Positions 59,089 to 64,000 of a stretch of 64,000 nucleotides of DNA are shown here, piece by piece. Origin of the DNA: Ottelia alismoides (Eukaryota > Streptophyta > Magnoliopsida > Alismatales > Hydrocharitaceae); NCBI GenBank assembly GCA_037367405.1, contig JAZKJV010009335.1, positions 186,001-250,000 of the forward strand, in the 5' to 3' direction. The notes beneath the pieces were generated by a model, which saw only the letters and a program-made list of their open reading frames with translations, was not told the DNA's origin and searched no databases. A program made the translations under genes and the position numbers. The first letter of the stretch is position 1, and the number at the start of each line of letters is the position of its first letter.

Positions 59089-61550
59089 TGATTGCCGACC
59101 AAATGACTAAGGTAAAAGGTATAAAATTAGGTCGTTGTGACCTCAGTCACTCAGCACGTATCAATCAAGAAAATGAACCACACATGCAGATAAATCAATC
59201 AAAACACAAAATAGAAGTGGTCCTGCTATAGGTTTAACCTGGTATAGCTCCCAGGGTCGAACACAAGGAGCACAGATTGGCCTTGCGGCCTACGATGTAG
59301 TCAGGTATCCAGAAGAGTCTTTTTTATGGTTTTTATTTATTTTATATTTTTTTTTAGATTTTTTTTTTTAAAAGATGAGAAAATGAGAGAAAACACACAA
59401 ACACTGGACTTCAACAATTTATACAACACACAAAAATGATGCAAAAATTCCAAAAAATTGGTTTTTAGGTTTTTTAAGTTTTTTACTGTTTTTGGTGAAT
59501 TTTTGGAATTTTTCTAATGGGTCAATTAATTATTGAAAATCAAACAATGCAAAGAAGAAAGGGTACTGTCCAGCAAGGCTTAAGATCCAAAAATAAAATG
59601 ATTTTGGATCTCAAAAAGCCCTAAAGGTAATTTTCCTATATTCTAGAAAGAATAAGGAAAATTTAGGCACCCTAATTATTGTTTTTGGATTTTTAATTTA
59701 TTTACTACAATTTTTATGAGTTTTTAGGGGTTTTTCAATTTTTAGGGTTTTCAAGTGATGGACAGTAGCCAAAATTGGCTAGAAAATCAACCAACAAGCA
59801 AATAACAGTACCTAATTTTTTTAGAATTTTTGGGGATGTTTTTATATTTTTTTGGTATTTTTAAAGTCAAACAGTAGCAAAAATATGGGTTTTTGAATTT
59901 TTAAAAATAATAAATAAAATCAGAAATGTCCCCAAAAATCATAGAAATTCCTACACCATGGCAGGAGCCATGTGTCAAAATTTCATTGGATTTGGAGGTC
60001 GTTTGATATTTTATTCAAAAATAAAGGTGGGGCACTGTGCACAGGGACCTAAGTGCAAATACCCAAAAGTTCTGGGGTCCTGGTGCAAAATACCCAAGAA
60101 GTCACGTGCCAAGCACGTGTCTGGGGCACTCAAGGACCTAAATGTAATAAAAATAAGTTCCGAGGGCTTATTGGTAACAAGTACCAAAAGTCCAGGGACT
60201 TATATGCAAATAACCCAAAATAATTCGCACATGTGCAAATAAAATGCTCACAGGGGTATATTTGCAATTTCACAAAAATATTCATTCATTGCATAACATT
60301 CCAGAACTACAAGGCATATATTGCAAATAACCCAGAATAACACGTGACGACGCACGTGGTTCACTACTGGCAGGGGTATAAATGCAATTAAAATAAAGCG
60401 CGAGGGTCTCTATGCAAATATCCCAGAAAATAAACAACTGAATTAAAAATTACAGGACTTAAACGAAATAAACAAACTACAGGGGGTCCTATGATATTTA
60501 CCCCTTTATTAGCCGACGGTTGGATGTGCGCCACGTGGGTGATCTGACGGCTGGGATGGCGGCGCTACTCTTCTCTTCTCCTCTTCGGCTCGATCGACGG
60601 TCCGAGAGAAGCCACGTGGAAGATCAAGCGGTGCTGGGCTCCTGGCCTCTCTCCTCGGCTGCAACGGTCCTGATGCGCTCCTCAGATCGATCAACGGTCG
60701 CTGCTCCTCCACAGATGGATGGCTAGGATCAGAACTGGAGCAGAGGATGCCTCGGACGGCTCTGGACGATGGAGGAAGAACTCGACGCCGGCGAACTTCG
60801 CCGACGTCCTGCGTGCACTCCGATCCTCCTCAGCTGCTGCAAATGGTCGGAGAAGCTCCGCTGGACTTTCCCGCAGCTGCTGGTGGTGGCCACGGGCCCA
60901 ACCGAGCCCTGGAGGGGCTCCGGCGAGACCTGGTGGCTCGAAGCTCCTGGCTGAATGGTCTGGAGGCTCAGACACCTCCTTTGGACCTGCAAAGTGGTCA
61001 AGAAGCTTCGCGGGTCGAGGGCAAAGTGCCTCGACCCGGTTAGGTGGCGTGAAGGTGAACGGTGCGGTGGGGCGGAAGAGCTCCGGCGAGGCGACGGTGG
61101 TGGAGCTCGACTCCCAGATCCTGTGCGATCTGGGTTGAGTGAAAGTGCGTAGGAGGTGCGTGGGGACACGGTGAAGGTGATGGTCGGGTCGGATGATCGA
61201 GAGATTGCGTGAGATGGTCGGAATCGGAGATGTACGTCGGAGATGTGAATTGGGCGTAATCGGAAATTAAGCTAAATGGAAGGTCGAATCGGGTACCTGA
61301 TGGCTGAAGTAGACTGTGCTGGAGATGGGCTATCTCCGGGTCGTAGCTTCGAAGGGCGTCAAGGCCTGAAGCTCGATGCTCAACACCGGCGGCGGAGCAA
61401 GGACGGCGAGGTTACGCCGGATCGATGGTTACGCTTCCTCGCCTCACTGCAACAATGGCTAACGCTCGCTGTCACTCAGGCGGAGCCAATGGAGGTCACG
61501 GGGAAGGAAGAGAAGGGCCAAAGATGCGGCGCGGAGGCGGCGGAGGGGAA

Positions 61551-61560
61551 GGATATATAG
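61551..61560 (-). promoter_or_regulatory. TATA box in S2
   Basis: CTATATATCC on the minus strand lies about 200 bp downstream of the paired W-box, the same spacing as in E1 and E2. Confidence 0.65.
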
Positions 61561-61760
61561 AGTGACCGGGCGTTTAGGGTTGAGTGGCGACAGCTATAGA
61601 AAGCTTGGATTTGATGGCGAGAGATCCGGCGAGGGAGAGGGATGTACGGCGAAGAATCTGGGCGCGGGGGATGCGTGGGAGACAGCCTGGAGCGCGTGGG
61701 AAAAATCGGGGAAGATGGGCGCGGCGCGCGTTGTCCAGAATAGGAAGGAGTCGCGGGGGA

Positions 61761-61776
61761 GTTGACCGGGGTCAAC
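61761..61776 (-). promoter_or_regulatory. Paired W-box in S2
   Basis: GTTGACCGGGGTCAAC carries two intact TTGACC arms. CCAATCAGG and GGCCACGTGTG follow on the upstream side (61790-61812). Confidence 0.7.
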
Positions 61777-62732
61777 ATTCCCCCGTGGCCCAATCAGGAG
61801 CGGCCACGTGTGTGTTATTTTTGTTTTATTTTTTTAGGGTAGAAATAGGCCGAATTAAATAAAACTCAAAACATGAAATATTTTTCTTTTATTTTTTTCT
61901 ATTTTTTGGTGATTTTTATTTAATTTTTGGAAATAAAAATAGGTTAGCTCTATATATAGGTATATGTACACTATATGGATTTTTATTTTTGATTTTTTAT
62001 TTGTTATTTTTATGTGTTTTATGCCCATTTTGTATTTTATTTATTTACAAGATAAAATATGGAATAAAAGAATATTTTTATTTTATTTTTATTACTTATA
62101 TACAAGGGTGAAATAAATAGTTATATACATTTATATACATGGTATTTATACAATGTATTTTTGAATTTTCAATTTTGTGATTTTTATTTGATTTTTGTTT
62201 TGTTTTTTTTTTATTTATTTTATTTACAAAATGTAAAATAGAATATTCACAAAAAGTTTAGAAAATAAACTCATTTATTTATAGGGTTAAATAAATACAA
62301 TGGTGATGGTCTATACACATGGTGAAGGAAGGGTTTTTTTTGACTTTTTGATTTTTATCTTTTTATTTTTAATAGAATATACACACAATATGTACAAGTA
62401 TATTTTTGGGTGAGGAAAATATATAGTTTTATGTATTTACAAATATATACATATGAGCTCCTATCTCCCTCTACTTTGGCTTTTATGCGGTCAGGCCCAT
62501 GCTGAGCCCTCCCTTGGGTTAGGTTGCTCAATATTTATTCTAAATATTTCCCTCTTTTTCTTTTTGCTCTTTATTCTTTTATTTTGTGCACAAAAACATG
62601 CTAATTATAGGTTTTTACACAATGCATGCTTTTGGTATTTATTTGTATTTACACATATCTACATGTATTTGCAAAGGTTTTTGTAGCTAAAATAGAAGAA
62701 TAAAGAGTGATGAATGGGTATTCATCACGGCA

Positions 62733-63275
62733 CGTGACCTCTCACTCAATCAGGTTAACTTTTTATTATGATTTTTAGCTAGGTCCAATTACGAACTATA
62801 GGTGCATGCAAGATATTAGGGATTGGGCCTTAATTATTTACATTGCAATCAAAGAAATTCCTAGATCTAGGGGCCAAATTCTTCGAGAATCGAAGGAAAG
62901 AAAATGTGAAGAAAACCAAAACCAGTGAAAAACCGCGGTGAGGTCCACAGAGCACACCAGTGCTCGGTGAAACAAATCCTGATATGACAAGTTCAGAAAA
63001 AGAGTCTGAGTGTCCCTGCATTATTACAACAATAATAATGTGCTAGAAAATAAAAATTACTCTATCCTATATAACTAATTTCCTCCTGGCCTCCTGCTCC
63101 TCCTCCAATGCGGTTACACCTGTCGAAAGTCGAAACGTCATCCGGCTGTCCCTCGCATAAAAATCAAATTAAAGAGAATGTCAGAGGAACATTAATATAA
63201 AATAGAGAAAGAAACAAAAATAAAAAGAAATTTGAAAAGACTACTAAGTCGTTCTCCCCAACAACGATGCCATTT
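62733..63275 (-). other. E3 leader, LTR-proximal part with primer site
   Basis: The leader continues to the right of S2. It contains a hairpin GAGCACTGGTGTGCTC (62965-62950) and the primer site at 63272-63255 (TGGCATCGTTGTTGGGGA). That is a tRNA-Asp type site with several C-to-T type changes. Confidence 0.75.
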
Positions 63276-64000
63276 TGATGATACAAAAATCGAGATCGGC
63301 TATGATGGAAAAATAAGCTAGCGTCGTTGTTCATAGCCTATCAATTCAATCAATCAAGGAAATAGAAACCACTCAAAAATAAATCAATCAAAACAAGGAA
63401 GGTAATGTCAACGGTCCCTGCTATTTATTTAACATGGTATAGCGACCATGGTCAAACACAAGGAGCACGGAAATATACGAAGTAGTCGAAAATCAAATGA
63501 ATAAAAACATATTTTTGTGGTTTTTAATTAGCATTTTTTTTATATTTTCAAAATGAGAAAACAAATGAAAAGAACAAGGTAAAAACAAGCTTTAACAATT
63601 TTTATTAAGACTAAAAATACTCAAAAAGTTAGAAATAAAAATGTTTTTATGTTTTTAAAAATATTAAGATGTTTTTAGTAATTTTTTGGGATTTTCTTAA
63701 TTTTATAAAAATAAAACAAGATCAAAATAGTGAAACAATGTATGACCTGGACTAAAAGGCAAGTTTAAAATAGTAAAAATGCCTTGAAGTCCTGGTGTTG
63801 ATTTTTATGAAAAAGCAAATGAAAATATCTAACTAACTAAAATTATTTTTTTTGATTTTTTTTAGATTTTTAGTGATTTTTATAAGGTTTTTAGAGTTTT
63901 TAGCTTTTTATGGGTTTTTATAAGGGATAATGCAACAAAAATGGTATTGAAATTAAAAGACACTTAAATAAGCCCACACTAATTTTTTTATAATTTTTAA
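63276..64000 (-). repeat. E3 5' LTR, partial (window end)
   Basis: It starts TGATGATACAAAAATCGAG on the plus strand and aligns with 46035 onward of the 3' LTR with many small differences. Only the 3' 725 bp are inside the window, so its promoter region is not visible. Confidence 0.9.

Larger units (their letters stand above)
59089..62727 (-). mobile_element. S2: solo LTR, 3.64 kb, TSD CGGCA
   Basis: The plus-strand reading starts TGATTGCCGACC and ends ATTCATCA. Perfect 5-bp duplications CGGCA flank it (59084-59088 and 62728-62732). The empty site is seen in E2's leader near 18355-18375. It is closely related to E1's LTRs: the 62450-62720 block is nearly the same as 25560-25845. It keeps the TTTGCAT-type array (60030-60460), GC-rich core (60520-61800), TATA motif CTATATATCC (61560-61551), paired W-box (61761-61776), CCAATCAGG and CACGTG boxes. 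No internal sequence remains. Frames in the GC core are not conserved and not genes. Confidence 0.93.
11111..64000 (+). mobile_element. E2: outermost Athila-like Ty3/Gypsy element, plus strand, nested and cut by the window end
   Basis: This is the host element for all later insertions between 12169 and the window end. Its own pieces are the 5' LTR (11111-12168 plus 15529-17834), primer site and leader (17835-19227), gag (19228-21972), pol (39882-43768), 3' untranslated region (43769-45021) and the first part of the 3' LTR (45022-46034). The LTR rebuilds to about 3.36 kb. Interruptions are S1 (12169-15523), E1 with flanking material (21973-39881) and E3 (46035 to beyond 64000), itself carrying S2. 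Many stops and frameshifts, plus loss of catalytic residues, mark E2 as old. The remainder of its 3' LTR and the right target duplication should follow E3 outside the window. Confidence 0.88.
46035..64000 (-). mobile_element. E3: Athila-like element, minus strand, decayed, running off the window
   Basis: In transcription order the visible parts are the 5' LTR (64000-63276, partial), primer site (63272-63255), leader (63275-62733 and 59088-58218, split by S2), gag (58217 to about 56200), pol (to 51420), 3' untranslated region (51419-49355) and 3' LTR (49354-46035). It is inserted in E2's 3' LTR directly after TTTGCAC. A duplication ending in TGCAC is expected after the unseen right edge. Stops and frameshifts are frequent in all genes. 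Confidence 0.9.

Noticed and set aside
60509..61862. Frames of 60-146 codons in S2
   Set aside because: Same GC-rich LTR core as E1; no motif, not conserved.
1..64000. CRISPR arrays, bacterial operons, riboswitches
   Set aside because: Spliced WRKY gene and plant retrotransposons show a plant nuclear genome; no regularly spaced identical repeats exist.

Overview
The window is flowering-plant nuclear DNA. It holds one host gene, a WRKY transcription factor with two introns, in an AT-rich intergenic stretch (1-11110). The remaining 53 kb is a nest of related Ty3/Gypsy long-terminal-repeat retrotransposons. The gag (tryptophan-rich capsid region, 'AWERF' block), the RT blocks (VDYRRLN, YSGYNQ, FMDD), the primer site matching tRNA-Asp and the absence of a chromodomain place these elements in the Athila-like lineage. 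The species cannot be named from the sequence alone.

Left part (1-11110): AT-rich DNA with three head-to-tail Tourist-like MITEs (3002-4088), a fourth copy near 6.3 kb, a decayed LINE reverse-transcriptase tail (about 5491-5835), two short tandem duplications, and the group III WRKY gene (10093 down to 8929, minus strand; exons 10093-9762, 9672-9568, 9406-8929; 304 aa).

Right part (11111-64000): the outermost and oldest element, here called E2, is on the plus strand. Its 5' LTR begins at 11111, its internal region runs from 17835, and its 3' LTR is cut at 46034. Four younger copies of the same broad family interrupt this nest. S1 is a solo LTR (12169-15523, TSD GAACC) placed directly before the TATA box of E2's 5' LTR. 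E1 is a nearly complete minus-strand element (LTRs 22236-25845 and 36278-39881, about 3.6 kb each) sitting in E2's pol. E3 is a minus-strand element that enters E2's 3' LTR just after its TATA box at 46035 and runs off the window. S2 is a solo LTR (59089-62727, TSD CGGCA) inside E3's leader.

E1 is the best preserved: one stop-free frame of more than 1100 codons covers the gag tail, protease, reverse transcriptase and most of RNase H, but gag carries nonsense codons and integrase carries several frameshifts. E2 and E3 are heavily decayed. No element here looks able to move on its own, although E1 could supply cis signals.

Structures not explained by the usual domain map are: (1) four hairpin plus polypurine modules repeated in the 3' untranslated region of all three elements, each copying the true polypurine tract; (2) a paired W-box (TTGAC...GTCAA) next to a CCAAT box or G-box, in all seven LTR copies whose upstream region is visible, about 200 bp before the TATA box where one can be seen; (3) a degenerate array built on TGCAAATAACCC in the transcribed LTR part; (4) a leader hairpin with a self-complementary loop; (5) two independent insertions within about 20 bp around the core promoter of the two sister LTRs of E2; and (6) an extra leader copy with templated filler DNA at the left edge of E1.
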